48,664 nt of DNA from Bifiguratus adelaidae (GCA_002261195.1 MVBO01000111.1:1-48664), one strand, 5' to 3'; positions 26,698-37,251 are shown, counted from the first letter of the stretch. Made by a program: numbers and translations. The notes: generated from the sequence alone by a model not told the origin.

Positions 26698-29259
26698 ATG
26701 AACAAGCTCGGCGATTACACCGAGGTAGGAACGCAGCATAACTCGATCTTTCGCATCTTCAACTTACAACATTGGCCACTAGCACAAGTTAAAACCATAT
26801 ATCAAGGAAGAGAAACCGGATGCGGCTTCGCTGCTGCAACTCATGCAGGCATACCAAGCACAGATTGAGGCTGACTTATTCAAGCCTACTCCATTCTTGA
26901 AGTCCGTCAAGTCAGAGATGGAGATTGCAGAGTTCAAACAGTCTCGTGAAGAAAGACACGAGAAGAGACTTTATGAAGAGCCTCCATCAGCTATGAGTGA
27001 GTCTCGCTCACCAGAGCGAACACCGCTCAGTCAACTCGTCAACAACTCTTCAAGGCAACTTCAATCGTGGAATAATGTAAATGCACGCGACGTAAGTAAA
27101 ATCCTTGTCCGGCTCCTTGATATGCATCTAACTTGCTTGATTTAGTTCCAGTCTGTAATCTCCGCTGGGGAAGATCTTCCTGAATCACCCGTATTCGACA
27201 CCGGTACTCCTAAACAAGACACTGCCTTCATGAAGAAGCTAATAGAGAAGGGAGGCGACGACGATGAAGATGCAGACGACGGTCATCGGAGGTCTTCGCT
27301 AACTTCTTACTCATTCACAACGCCACGTCAACGTTCATATTCCAGCTTTAACACCTTTCGAAGCGAAACTCCTGCAAACCAACGTCCATATGCCAGTCTC
27401 AGCATTCTTCGAAGCGAGACTCCTGCGAGTCATAAGGATCCGGAGGCATATCAAACTCCGAAAGTAGCACCGCAGGCGTCGCATCAAAGAGAAGCTTCAG
27501 CAAGGTTATCTGCGAGCTCTCGCCGTTTCCATAGCTTACGGCGGATCGGCGGACTAGGTGAGTGTAGGTTTAATCTTCGTCCCTATTTGCTAATGCGATT
27601 GTCAGGACCGCCAAAACGTGCGCGTCTATCAGATGAAGATGACGATGACGACGACACCAGTGCGCAGGATGATCATAAAGGAGATGACGACCATAAAGGC
27701 GATGATGATGCGCAAACTCCAGTACCGAACGATACAAAAGCCACTCCCAGCCCCAAAGATAATGTAACACCTCCATCGGTCTCGGACGCCCCTCCTCCAG
27801 TCCCACATTACAGTGCTGAACGACATCATCATGCACCTCCTATCCGCGCAAGCAACAGCGTGAAACGTGATAATGAAGTACCGATTCCGGCTACCAGTTA
27901 TAGTGCCAAACGCGACAACCACATTTCAACTCCAGCCCCGATTGACAACAAATATACTCCGAGCCCTAAAGACAACCCAACGCCACCATCTGCATCCATG
28001 GCGCCTCCACCAGAGCCCAATCCAGCTAGACGCAAGGATATGATAAAAGTATGTAATACGCTCCGAAGTAATCTCAGCATTCGAGCTTTCAGACAGCTGA
28101 CTATGCCTCATTTGCAGGTGAATGATCATACATTCATGAGAATATCTGTCATTGGCAAAGGTGGCAGTAGCAGAGTCTTCAAAGTCATGTCTGCCAACCA
28201 TCAATTTTTTGCCTTGAAGAGAGTCGTCTTCGACCAGGGAACAGATCCGGAGACGATTCAAACCTACGTCAACGAAATCAATTTATTAAAACAGCTGAAG
28301 GGAAACAAGCGTATTGTGGAGTTTTACGATAGCGAAATTAATTACGAGGCCCGCTATATATTGCTGGTAAGTACCCTGCTTGGAAGCTAATTTGAAGGAA
28401 GAGCCTTACTTATAGTCGTGATAGCTAATGGAATTGGGTGAAATTGATCTCAACAATCTGATGAATCGCGAGCGTCTATCTGAGAACCCCATCAATCTCA
28501 ACTTTATTCGCTTGTACTGGGAGCAGGTAAGTGAAAGCGCGTGACTGTCTATCCTGCGATATTAACTAGGAGGTAGATTTTGCAAGCAGTGGAGGTTATA
28601 CACAATATGAACATTGTGCACTCTGATCTCAAACCAGCCAATTTTGTGCTGGTCCAAGGGGCATTGAAGCTTATAGACTTTGGAATTGCCAAAAAGATTG
28701 CGAATGATACCACCAATATCCATCGCGAAGGACAGGTAAGAGTGGGAATGATGAAGATTCAACTTTCGGTCGCTTATGGTGCTCCGCAGATTGGAACTGT
28801 TAATTACATGTCGCCTGAGTCGTTTGATCAGTCCATACAAGTTGGCCCAACCAAGGTGGTGAAGGTGTGTTTTTATTGAACAGGTTAGAAGGCAGTTACT
28901 AATTGTCCTTGTGACAGCTTGGCCGTTCCAGTGACGTTTGGTCACTAGGATGTATTCTGTATCAGATGGTATACGGAAAAGCTCCTTTTGCCCATATCGA
29001 AGACCAGTTTCAAAAGGCGCATGTCATTGCCAATCCACATTACGAAATCTCATTTCCGTCGAAAGCGGTGCCATTGAAGAAAAATGTCTTCGGTGCGTAC
29101 GAACGCGACGAGGAGCGAGCTGTCCGACTCGAACGTGATCTCCTGGATGTCATGCGAAGGTGCCTGCAACGAGATAGGAACGCGCGACCCACTATACCAC
29201 AACTGTTACAGGATCCCTTCCTGCGGCCGGGAAACCTATCGGATCAAGCTCGATTTTAG
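26698..29259 (+). CDS. MPS1: Mps1/TTK dual-specificity spindle-checkpoint kinase
   Basis: Nine exons: 26698-26724, 26783-27091, 27146-27557, 27606-28048, 28118-28366, 28425-28526, 28577-28735, 28790-28864 and 28918-29259 (705 residues). Kinase landmarks: Gly loop GKGGSS (410-415), K431 in FALKR, catalytic [10 protein letters not shown] (D531), LIDFG (D548), and activation segment [13 protein letters not shown]. The HSD in place of HRD and the NYM(S/P)PE motif are diagnostic of Mps1/TTK/Mph1. The N-terminal ~395 residues are disordered, with Ser/Pro-rich and acidic tracts. Mps1 phosphorylates Spc105/KNL1 to recruit Bub1-Bub3 and corrects kinetochore attachments. The 9-codon first exon is the least certain part: it has a GTAGGA donor, but its frame joins [13 protein letters not shown] cleanly. 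The 48-nt intron 27558-27605 has no stop and a length divisible by three. Exon 3 could also start 6 nt later. Confidence 0.92.
27558..27605 (+). other. Stop-free 48-nt intron in MPS1
   Basis: The donor is G/GTGAGT and the acceptor TTGTCAG, with a CTAAT branch-like site (TTGCTAATGCG) 17-20 nt before the acceptor. It is read-through compatible, adding 16 codons in the disordered N-terminal region. Confidence 0.75.
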
Positions 29260-29364
29260 ATTATGCTTGAAGCAAAGCTGCACAATGTATAACATGGTTC
29301 TGCATGTGCCCAAGTGTAGATATGAAGGCTTGTATAATATACATCATCCGACAGGGCCCTTGTC

Positions 29365-30960
29365 ATGGTTGAGGAATCTTTGGGCGTCTTTTGGTCATTA
29401 ACAAAGAACACAGGAATGGAAAGGCCAAATCAGGCGATGCCTTGGGCAGTGCTTGCACCCTCAAACTGTGCGAAGCAAGTCAAGATCTGGCTGGAAGAAC
29501 ATGGTTATAGGGACAACAAGCTCAAGATTAGCCCTCTTGCTCGGCAACAATACGTGATTGAGGATTTTGACGCTCATGCGACTGCACTCCATGCGTTCGA
29601 CTATGTGGTGATTCCAGTGCTATCGTATTGTTGTCACTCGTTGCTAGCGTCTGATTCTGGTCCATATGACAGCACCACAACTGAACATCCGAAAGACATT
29701 CATGCCGGTTCTTTGCCGCCCTCGCATCCTGTACCGCAAAACACACCTCTTGGTCAGGCAACCGACTCCAACTATCCATTGTTTTTGCTTCCGGTCATCA
29801 AGACCTCCGCATCAACCAAACCTCACAACAACCCGATGCGGGCTTTTGCTCAATTGTACCCGACAACGCCGTTCGGGGCGCACTTGGCATGGTATGATGT
29901 ATTCGTCGGATCGGAAGAGGACGTCGGCACCGCTCTGTTTCATATCTTGCCCAACAAGTGGGAGCATTATAACAACTTTTGCTTGTTTCCTGACGATGCC
30001 TTTAAGAGTACCACCTGGGATCGGCTGTTTGAGACCTTGGCCAGCCATCGATCGACAGATACGTCCTCATCATCGACCGATCTTCCCATCCAAAATTTCT
30101 TCCATCACCTCGCTCATACCTTTCGCGTCACGCACCTAGCCCGCAAAATCAATATACCCAAGGATGATGTTCTTCGGCGTCCAGAGATTGATCCTCTTTA
30201 TGGCGACTGGGGTCCTGATTACACGCATCACCTTTTCCACTTCTACAGGCAGCCCACTCATCACATGGTGCCTCCCGTCAATCATGATTTACAAACAGAG
30301 ACCTTTTGGGCCCATACCGTCCAAAACAATGTCCATTATACCTGGGCTCCACTGCACACCATGTTTTCTGCAGGCAACATCTCAGAGAAATTGCGTGTGG
30401 CTCAGTCGCCAAACTTCCGTTCCGGTGTAGTGGTTGACATGTACGCTGGCATAGGCTACTTTACGCTTCCCTACATGCTTCATGCTGGCGCGTCCCTGGT
30501 TCATGCTTGTGAACTGAATCCGTGGAGCGTAGAAGGTCTGCGACGAGGTGCCGAGTTGAATGGACTGAAGGTCCGCGTTGTCCAAGAGGCAACACGTGAG
30601 GAGGTCGATGCCATGGGGCAGGAGCGCATAATCTTGATCCATCAGGGCGATAATGCCAAGGCCGTCTATCGATTCGAAAATACGGCGGATCATGTCAATC
30701 TAGGGCTCATCCCATCCTCTGAGGCTGCTTGGCCAGGTGCTGTGAAGGCACTGAAACCTGAAGGTGGATGGCTGCACGTGCACGTCAACCTCGGTGTTGG
30801 CGAGGAAATAGCATGGCAGGCTCATCTACTTCGGTCACTAGAAACCCTATTGAACGCCAAAATCAACAAAAAGTGGATTTTGGACATTGTTCATTTGGAG
30901 CGCGTCAAGAGCTTTGCTCCCAAAGTGTATCATTGGGTGGCTGATGTCCATGCGTCTTGA
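29365..30960 (+). CDS. TRM12: tRNA wybutosine-synthesizing protein 2 (Trm12/TYW2)
   Basis: A single exon encodes 531 residues. The C-terminal half is a class I SAM-dependent fold with motif I VVDMYAGIGYFTLP (356-369), then HACELNPWSVEGLRRGAELN and DHVNLGLIPSSEAAWPGAV. These match Trm12/TYW2, which transfers the 3-amino-3-carboxypropyl group of SAM to 4-demethylwyosine at G37 of tRNA-Phe. Upstream, KWEHYNNFCLFPDDAF and TWAPLHTMFSAGNISEKLRV also follow the family. An internal ATG (MERPNQAM) 17 codons downstream is an alternative start. The gene follows MPS1 by 105 nt on the same strand and converges with the WNK gene, with only 58 nt between the stops. Confidence 0.93.
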   Translation: MVEESLGVFWSLTKNTGMERPNQAMPWAVLAPSNCAKQVKIWLEEHGYRDNKLKISPLARQQYVIEDFDAHATALHAFDYVVIPVLSYCCHSLLASDSGPYDSTTTEHPKDIHAGSLPPSHPVPQNTPLGQATDSNYPLFLLPVIKTSASTKPHNNPMRAFAQLYPTTPFGAHLAWYDVFVGSEEDVGTALFHILPNKWEHYNNFCLFPDDAFKSTTWDRLFETLASHRSTDTSSSSTDLPIQNFFHHLAHTFRVTHLARKINIPKDDVLRRPEIDPLYGDWGPDYTHHLFHFYRQPTHHMVPPVNHDLQTETFWAHTVQNNVHYTWAPLHTMFSAGNISEKLRVAQSPNFRSGVVVDMYAGIGYFTLPYMLHAGASLVHACELNPWSVEGLRRGAELNGLKVRVVQEATREEVDAMGQERIILIHQGDNAKAVYRFENTADHVNLGLIPSSEAAWPGAVKALKPEGGWLHVHVNLGVGEEIAWQAHLLRSLETLLNAKINKKWILDIVHLERVKSFAPKVYHWVADVHAS

Positions 30961-31018
30961 CAACGTGATTACTGGTGTACACTATAGGGAAGAATATAAA
31001 CAGGCATCTAGCTTCGCT

Positions 31019-33566
31019 TCATGATGATTCTTCTCCGGCATTCATGGGACTTCGGCCTCCTCCTGCTCGCTCTAAACCCGACAGGGCATTCTTGAGAGCT
31101 CGAGCAGCATACACGGTCAGGCCGATTCCTTGCCAGTCCTCCTCGTGTAGATCGCGAAGATCACCCACGGTCATAATGTCCTGATTCTGGAGTTTCTTGA
31201 CCCATTCCGTTGCTTTGTCTGTACTGCGATTGGTGGCGATACCAACCTTTTGTACAAAGTCTTCAATAGGAGTGTCATTGGTGAGACCTGTAGGAGGCAT
31301 GTCATGAGTTCCATTTCCGGGGTTGAAGGCCGCCTTGACTTACCTTCCAGAATCTTGTGCATCATTTCCCGGTGATGATCCCGTTGCTGAGGATCCCAAG
31401 CCTCCATACCGTCTGCAACCTTTGCAAAGCTGTCCATGGCGTTGGAACCCCTGCGCAGTGCCGAGAGGGTGCTGGATTCAGCATCCGAATTGTCCAGCGT
31501 TAGACCAGGTACAGCTTGATTGGCTATAGAGGCTGAGGAGGGGTGTGTATGAGTCAGAGGAGGTGATCCCGGCTCGGAGGCAACGGATGGCGGATTGCTC
31601 GATCCACTTTGTCCATGATGAGGTCCACCATATGCTTGATGAGGATAAAGTCCAGGTGAAGCACTGGAAGGTGTTGGAGGTCGATAGTCGGCCGGCGGAG
31701 GAACATAATGCTCTTGCCCATCGATTTGAGCCAGAAAAGAGCGCAAGCGCGCTTCCGCGACGCTCGCCTTTTCCTCACAAATCTCATAGTGTCGCTCAGC
31801 TTCTTCTGCGCGTTCTTGCAACATGTGCAATTCTTCCCTGGCTCTTTCCAGTTCTGATCGCATATCGTATTCTCGACGCCATATCATACGATCCTCTTCC
31901 TTGTTGAGATCAGTAGAAGGATCCTTGTTCATATCCCGCAGAAGGCGGTTGATTTCTCCAGTAATCAAGTGTTGATACCGTTCGGGTAACACTTGTTCTT
32001 CAATCATTTCTCGAACGACGTCTTCCGCTGTGTCGTTATCCTAAGGTACGATGATCAGCCATGCGCCAGCCAGGTAGTGCCCAATGAGATACGTACGACA
32101 TTAAATTCGAATTTAACAGAGAGTTTGTCCATGCCTTTAAACACCACTTGCAATGTAAGTTGCTTTCGCGTGGGATCCATTGCCAACAAGACCACTTCCG
32201 GTTCCACAGCAAGGAATGTGTGCTCCAAAATCTCTTGAGCAGTGGGTCTGAGAACGGAAGAAGGAGATGTGTTAGAATGACGGAAAACATTCATACAACA
32301 GAGCATTACCTCTCATTCTCTGATGCCAAACAATTGTTGATCAATTGTAGCACCTCGGGATCTTGCACACGCTTCAAGCACTCTGGCTTGATACCCTACA
32401 TGAATAAATCAATGTAAGCGAACGTGGTGCTTTTGCTATCGCGCTCGCCTTACCTGAGTCACTTTCTTATACACCTGCGCTGGATTCTTGCACTCTGAGA
32501 ACGGATACTCTCCCGTGACCATCTCTAGCAGACACATGCCAAATGCATAAATGTCCACTTTTTCGCTATAGCCACGTTCCTCGTACATTTCAGGTGCCAT
32601 GAATTCAGGTGTTCCAATCACCGTGTACTTTTTGCCAAGTTTCATCTCTGCTGTGCCCATATCGCCAATTTTGACTTCACCGTGAGCACCATTAATGAAG
32701 ATGTTGTCGCATTTGATGTCGCGGTGGATGATGGGAGGTTCATGGCTATGGAGATAGACGAGCCCTTTGAGGATTTGCCTGGCCCATCGCTTGACGATCT
32801 TTAAATTGGGCAATTGCAGCTTTCGAATGTATTCCCGTAGAGTCCCGGATGTCATGAGTTCGGTAATGAATACCAGTTCGCCGTTGGCGTACCACGCATC
32901 ATGAAAGGTGATAATATTGTGATGTCGGACGGATTTGAGAATTTCGATTTCATGGCTCAGTTCCTTGTATTCTGCCCTCGTAGCCTATGAAGGATGATGC
33001 CGTAAGTCGACGTGAAACCTTCTACAAGTGCAACAGATACTTGCCTGCATACTATTCCAAGCGACCTCAAAGCCCTCTTCCCTATCGATCGACTTGTACA
33101 CCACTTTGTAAGCGCCTTTTCCAAGCACCGTGTTGAGTTTAGCATATCGACCGTTCGGGCTCACATCCACGACCTCCTCTTCATCATGCTGCGTTGAATA
33201 GTCTATAATATCGTGAGAAGAATTGTACATAGGGTATAGTCCAGCATGTTGAACGCTCTGGATAGATGTATCGGAAGGCTGATGCCGGTGCATACTCGTG
33301 TGTGGGGGATGATCGACAAAATGTGGCGGTAGTCTTGGATAGTCGGATCGAGTGGTAGAATTCGTATATGAAAGGTTATCGGTTGAAACATCGGTGGCCA
33401 CCGATGCAGCGTAGGACGCATCACTAGAGTAATCCGTATGTTCATGCGGGAGACGTTGGTGTTCCGTGTATGATAGCATTGACCGAGGCGGTGCTTGGTC
33501 GTCGACGGAAGCATCACTCATGCTTGTCGCCAAGTGTGCGACGTCGTCTGAGGCATGGTCTGACAT
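31019..33566 (-). CDS. WNK-family (with no lysine) Ser/Thr kinase with C-terminal SAM-like domain
   Basis: Exons 33566-33045, 32984-32454, 32395-32310, 32247-32097, 32040-31344 and 31287-31019 give 751 residues. The Gly loop reads [10 protein letters not shown] with a lysine at K154. The usual beta-3 lysine position is occupied by N171 (EVAWNSMQ). This is the displaced-lysine signature of WNKs. [10 protein letters not shown] (D263), IGDMG (D282) and [12 protein letters not shown] follow. Residues ~408-450 resemble the OSR1_C/PF2-like domain ([20 protein letters not shown]). A coiled coil (~450-540), a Pro/Ser-rich linker and a C-terminal SAM-like domain (~665-740, [20 protein letters not shown] then [16 protein letters not shown]) complete the protein. 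Intron 1 is GC-AG. Animal WNKs sense chloride and osmotic stress and activate SPAK/OSR1; the fungal role is not known to me. Confidence 0.9.
32985..33044 (-). other. GC-AG intron in the WNK gene
   Basis: Intron 1 begins with GC in the strong context CAG/GCAAGT and ends CATAG. The exons on both sides are phase 0, and joining them restores [17 protein letters not shown]. The nearby GT dinucleotides would shift the downstream kinase domain out of frame. Confidence 0.8.
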
Positions 33567-34138
33567 GTTGGCTCAAACTTGGCGGATTCACACAGGAGAA
33601 ACGCAAGGCTTCACCTCACAGACCGAAGGGACCGTCTGTTGACAGCAAACCGGCTTTTCTTGTTCACCCTTGTTACTGAAAAAGCTGCCTGAATGTATAT
33701 AGTGTGCTTTTCCCCGAAGCCCAACCAGGAATAACTCCCAGTGAGCCCTGCTATAGCCCCAGCCTCACCAGCCGAGAGCAGTCCGGAGGTTCACACGAGT
33801 ATGGAAAAGCGCCAAAACACAATGGATAGCGTCCAAAGACCAACACAGCAAGAGAGAATGGGAGCAGAGTAAGAGCACAGGTCAGAGCAAAAGAGTAAAC
33901 AGAGAGAATGACAGAATTTTTGGATGACATCGACACATTCATTGAGCGCATAGAGAGACAACTGCGAGGATTAGCGCATGGTGAGGTGGTTCGGAGATGC
34001 ACCTATGGACATTATGCCTATTCACTGACAGGTTTCATGGTCTGTCAAAGCAAACTCCTTCACATGATGGAAGCAGACCACAAGGTATTCCCTAAATGGA
34101 AAGGGCGTGTCTCGAGCGCGTTATCTTCCGTGTGCCTC
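33567..34138. other. Region between the WNK gene and DAD4, with an open in-frame stretch
   Basis: This divergent intergenic region should carry both promoters. From 33908 there is an ATG in frame with DAD4, with no stop for 77 codons. Inside it a stretch, 33981-34031, has the look of a 51-nt intron (GTGAGG donor, CTGAC branch-like site, CAG acceptor) and could be removed without changing frame. I do not recognise the encoded sequence. It may be a 5' leader, an N-terminal extension or chance. Confidence 0.35.
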
Positions 34139-34485
34139 ATGGAGAATCCTCACGAGGAGAAGCAAGGTGCGTTATTGAGTCGTATCGTGGCTAATGTGGT
34201 GAGTACGAAGGTGCTGTTGTGTTGTGGGGTTGGTGTTTGACGTGCCTTGCAGGAAAAGTTGAATGACGCGGTGGAAGAGTTGAACGATCGATTGCTGGTA
34301 GGTGCATGGTCATGCCGTCAAAGGTGATGTTGGGATGGGAGACGGTAGAATAACGCCATGTCATCTTGTAGGAGATCAACAAACACAATACCGATATCGC
34401 CATCATATCGCAGATGTGGACAAACTATAACCGCTCTGTCTTGGTCCATTTGGAGAGCACGCAAACGCTAGCCGATCCCATGTAG
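34139..34485 (+). CDS. DAD4: DASH/Dam1 complex subunit Dad4
   Basis: Exons 34139-34198, 34253-34297 and 34372-34485 encode 72 residues, the same length as yeast Dad4. The protein begins MENPHEEKQGALLSRIVANV, against MENPHEQVQANILSRIIGNI in yeast. It continues with heptad-like EKLNDAVEELNDRLLEINKH and WTNYNRSVLVHLESTQ. The MENPHE start is strongly conserved, so this ATG was chosen despite an open frame upstream. The DASH complex is fungus-specific. It forms rings or patches on spindle microtubules and couples kinetochores to depolymerising ends. All three exons are very small, so an automatic gene finder could easily miss this gene. The second intron donor is GTAGGT. Confidence 0.93.
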
Positions 34486-34664
34486 AAGGGCGTTATATCC
34501 TTTGGCTTTGGACCCCATCGATCTTGTCTTGTACTTTTCTGTATATAATCGTGTGAGTTGGACTATTCACAATCCAATTCATATGTGTTGGCTACACACT
34601 TTTTTGATGTTCTAGCCTGAGCATCTTTTTATGATCTGCCCTGCCCTCCGCGTATAATCCATAG

Positions 34665-34672
34665 TATAAAAG
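34665..34672 (+). promoter_or_regulatory. TATA box of DPH1
   Basis: TATAAAAG lies 149 nt upstream of the chosen DPH1 ATG (34821). It is only 20 nt upstream of another in-frame ATG at 34692, which would therefore fall at or before the transcription start. This favours 34821 as the true start. Inferred from sequence and distance. Confidence 0.4.
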
Positions 34673-34820
34673 CTTGTAATCGGCACATGACATGCATTTC
34701 TTGCAACCATCATCACCGATATATTCCCTTTCCACCCAAAAGAGCCCCCTTTCGGCCAAATCCCGAAAATTTGAATCTCTCTCACCTGGGTGGACCTCTG
34801 GAATCACTGGGCATATAGAC

Positions 34821-36658
34821 ATGAGTGAGGAAAAGGCACAAGACTCGATGTCTCAGCAGCCTACGAGGAAGCGCTTTGTTGGACGATCAAAGCGACAAGC
34901 TACGGCACAAAATGAGGAGGCGACTACCGCCATTGAGGAACAAGCCATAACCGTCCGAGGTGAGTTTCCCTGCACGAGCGGCATGAATTGCATGTAAAGA
35001 CTAATCGTTGCTTGCATAGCTCAACCCAAAATCAGTAGCCACAAGATGGCAAACCAGGTGCCCGGGGACATTCTTAATGATCCCGGGCTTGCGCTCGCTG
35101 TTCAACATGTATGTCCAAAAGACATTCGAGATTCCATAATAGGTGGACTAATCTTGTATCCCACAGCTACCTCCCAACTACAACTTTGAAATCTACAAGA
35201 CGGTGTGGCGGATACGTCAAGCCGGTGCCAAGAAGGGTAAGTGGTTTGCAAGATGTGCGCTCCATCGTTTCCTTGTTCTCACCGATACATGTAGTGGCGC
35301 TTCAGATGCCCGAAGGCTTGCTCATGTTTGCATGCCTCATTTCCGATATTCTCGAGAAGTGAGTGTGTGCTTTATTGAAGTTATGGTTACTGACAGCGTG
35401 ATTAGGTTTTGCAACGTTGAAACATTGATCATGGGAGATGTGACCTATGGTGCTTGTTGTGTGGATGACTTTACAGCAAAAGCTCTGGGTTGCGATTTCT
35501 TGGTTCATTACGCTCATAGTTGTCTTGGTAAGCTTCCTATGATCCCCATCGACAAAGCGAGTGTTGTTCTAAACCCTTCGCAGTTCCGGTGGACGTCACC
35601 AGCTTAAAGATGCTCTACATTTTTGTAGAAATCGACATTGATACGCAACATTTTGTGGAGAGTGTGCGGCGCAATTTCGAGCCGGGCAAAAGGCTAGTCA
35701 TTGTGGCCACCGTACAGTTCATCGCCGCAGTTCAGGCAAGTACTCGCGAGCACTGGGCGACTATCTAAGGGGCTGACCCGACGAACATCTTTAGGGCGCC
35801 AAGCAATTGCTGGCCGGCGAATATACGCTAGAGGTGCCACAAGCCAAGCCCTTGTCTCCAGGTGAAGTGCTGGGCTGTACGTCACCAAAGCTTGATGGCG
35901 CCGATGCCATAATGTGTGTGCAAATGCGAGTACTTGACGACATGATGTTAACGAAACGCTCTAGATACCTGGGCGACGGACGTTTCCATCTCGAATCAAT
36001 CATGATCCACAATCCCGACATTCCTGCCTTCAGGTATGTCTTTTGAAGCTGGAATCTTTCGCTGACATCATTCGTTGCTACTTATCTCTAGATACGACCC
36101 GTATGACCGAAAATTCACACGAGAACGCTACGATCACGCCGAAATGATGTCCCTTCGCAAGCACGCTATCGATGTTGCCCAGCGTGCAAAGAAATTTGGC
36201 CTCATCCTTGGCACACTGGGGCGACAAGGAAGCCCAAAGATTATGGAGTATCTGGAAGAAAAGATTAAGGCTGCTGGAAAGGACAGCGTTTTGGTCCTTT
36301 TGTCAGAGATATTCCCCGGCAAGCTTGCCGAATTTGAAGATGTTGATGCGTAAGTGGAAAAGGCTGATATGCGAACTTTTCCTGTTCTGAGACTTTGAGC
36401 AGCTGGATCCAGATTGCTTGTCCACGACTATCAATCGATTGGGGATACGCTTTCCCCAAGCCACTCTTGACGCCATACGAAGCTGCAGTTGCCCTGGGTC
36501 AAGCCGAATGGCAAAAGGTGTATCCCATGGACTTTTACGCCAACGAAAGCATGGGTCCTTGGACGAACAACTATGGCAGAAATGTACGCAAAAGCCGAGC
36601 GCAAGGTGGCATTCGATCAGTGCAGGGGGTTGGAGAACCGGTAGCCACAGAAAGCTGA
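34821..36658 (+). CDS. DPH1: Diphthamide biosynthesis protein 1 (3-amino-3-carboxypropyl transferase subunit)
   Basis: Ten exons: 34821-34959, 35020-35108, 35167-35236, 35295-35358, 35406-35527, 35584-35735, 35795-35913, 35965-36033, 36092-36349 and 36403-36658 (445 residues; yeast Dph1 is 425). The sequence tracks Dph1 throughout: [82 protein letters not shown], and [20 protein letters not shown]. The three cysteines expected to hold the radical-SAM-like 4Fe-4S cluster are present (C138 or C139, C240, C367). Dph1-Dph2 adds the aminocarboxypropyl group to the eEF2 histidine, the first step to diphthamide. Intron 6 is GC-AG. Intron 7 (35914-35964, 51 nt) is stop-free and of 3n length; removing it restores DAIIYLGDGRF. 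The gene converges with YOS1. Confidence 0.96.
35736..35794 (+). other. GC-AG intron in DPH1
   Basis: This intron has the donor CAG/GCAAGT and acceptor TTTAG. Splicing here joins VQFIAAVQ to [10 protein letters not shown] in frame. The first available GT, four bases further on, would break the frame. Confidence 0.8.
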
Positions 36659-36787
36659 AAACACCATAGAACCAACAGTTCCTATTGTACCACCATCCGA
36701 CGCGCGTTGTTCACCATAAACCTATGTACAATACAATGTTCGCAGCAGCGTGCACGTGTGTGCTGCAGTCTATTCCTGTTGATAGCT

Positions 36788-37134
36788 TTATCCCAATATC
36801 AGCTCGTAGATAACAATGACGATGTTTATACCAATGAGCGGTACTACAACATGGTCAATGAAAGCTCACTCACAATCAGCAATACCCTGACGTAACTTAC
36901 TCCGTAACAGTGTCCGTACAGCGGATATAAGGTTGACAATCTTGCTCTTGACACTCTGTCCCTGATCGCCAAATCCAGGTTCTGCATGACCCCATCCCAC
37001 TGTTCCAGGTCAGATGTCGTCGTGTTATTGATGGGAAACTTACCTCGTGCTAGGAAGCGATCTTCACTGAGAACGGCTATGGCGTTAATAAAGAGGAGCA
37101 TCACGTAGATAAGTTGACCTAAGAGGAGTGCCAT
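36788..37134 (-). CDS. YOS1: Yos1/IER3IP1 family ER-Golgi transport protein
   Basis: Exons 37134-37044, 36999-36901 and 36843-36788 encode 81 residues; human IER3IP1 has 82 and yeast Yos1 about 87. The first exon gives a membrane helix, LLLGQLIYVMLLFINAIAVL, then SEDRFLAR, matching the family's LLxINAVAVLSEERFL. The second gives SVKSKIVNLISAVRTLLR, and the third gives PLIGINIVIVIYELILG, a second helix at the C-terminus. Yos1 works with Yip1-Yif1 at the ER for COPII vesicle formation or fusion. Intron 1 is only 44 nt, the shortest in the window, and contains a CTGAC branch-like site. The frame stays open for another 39 codons upstream to an ATG at 37251; the family's usual length argues for 37134. 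Confidence 0.93.
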
Positions 37135-37251
37135 CGTGACGAGGACGAGAGAAGCTTTCCACGTCGCGAGTCCGAAATTAGGTTTGCTGGAGCTTCTGAT
37201 TGGACGGTTTGTGATGAACAATGTGCTACGCCGTCGTTCAACGTGTGACAA

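Noticed and set aside
36844-37251. A single 135-codon membrane protein reading straight through the YOS1 introns
   Set aside because: Two introns with GTAAGT donors restore the Yos1/IER3IP1 protein exactly, including the conserved PLIGINIVIVIYEL end, which the unspliced frame lacks.
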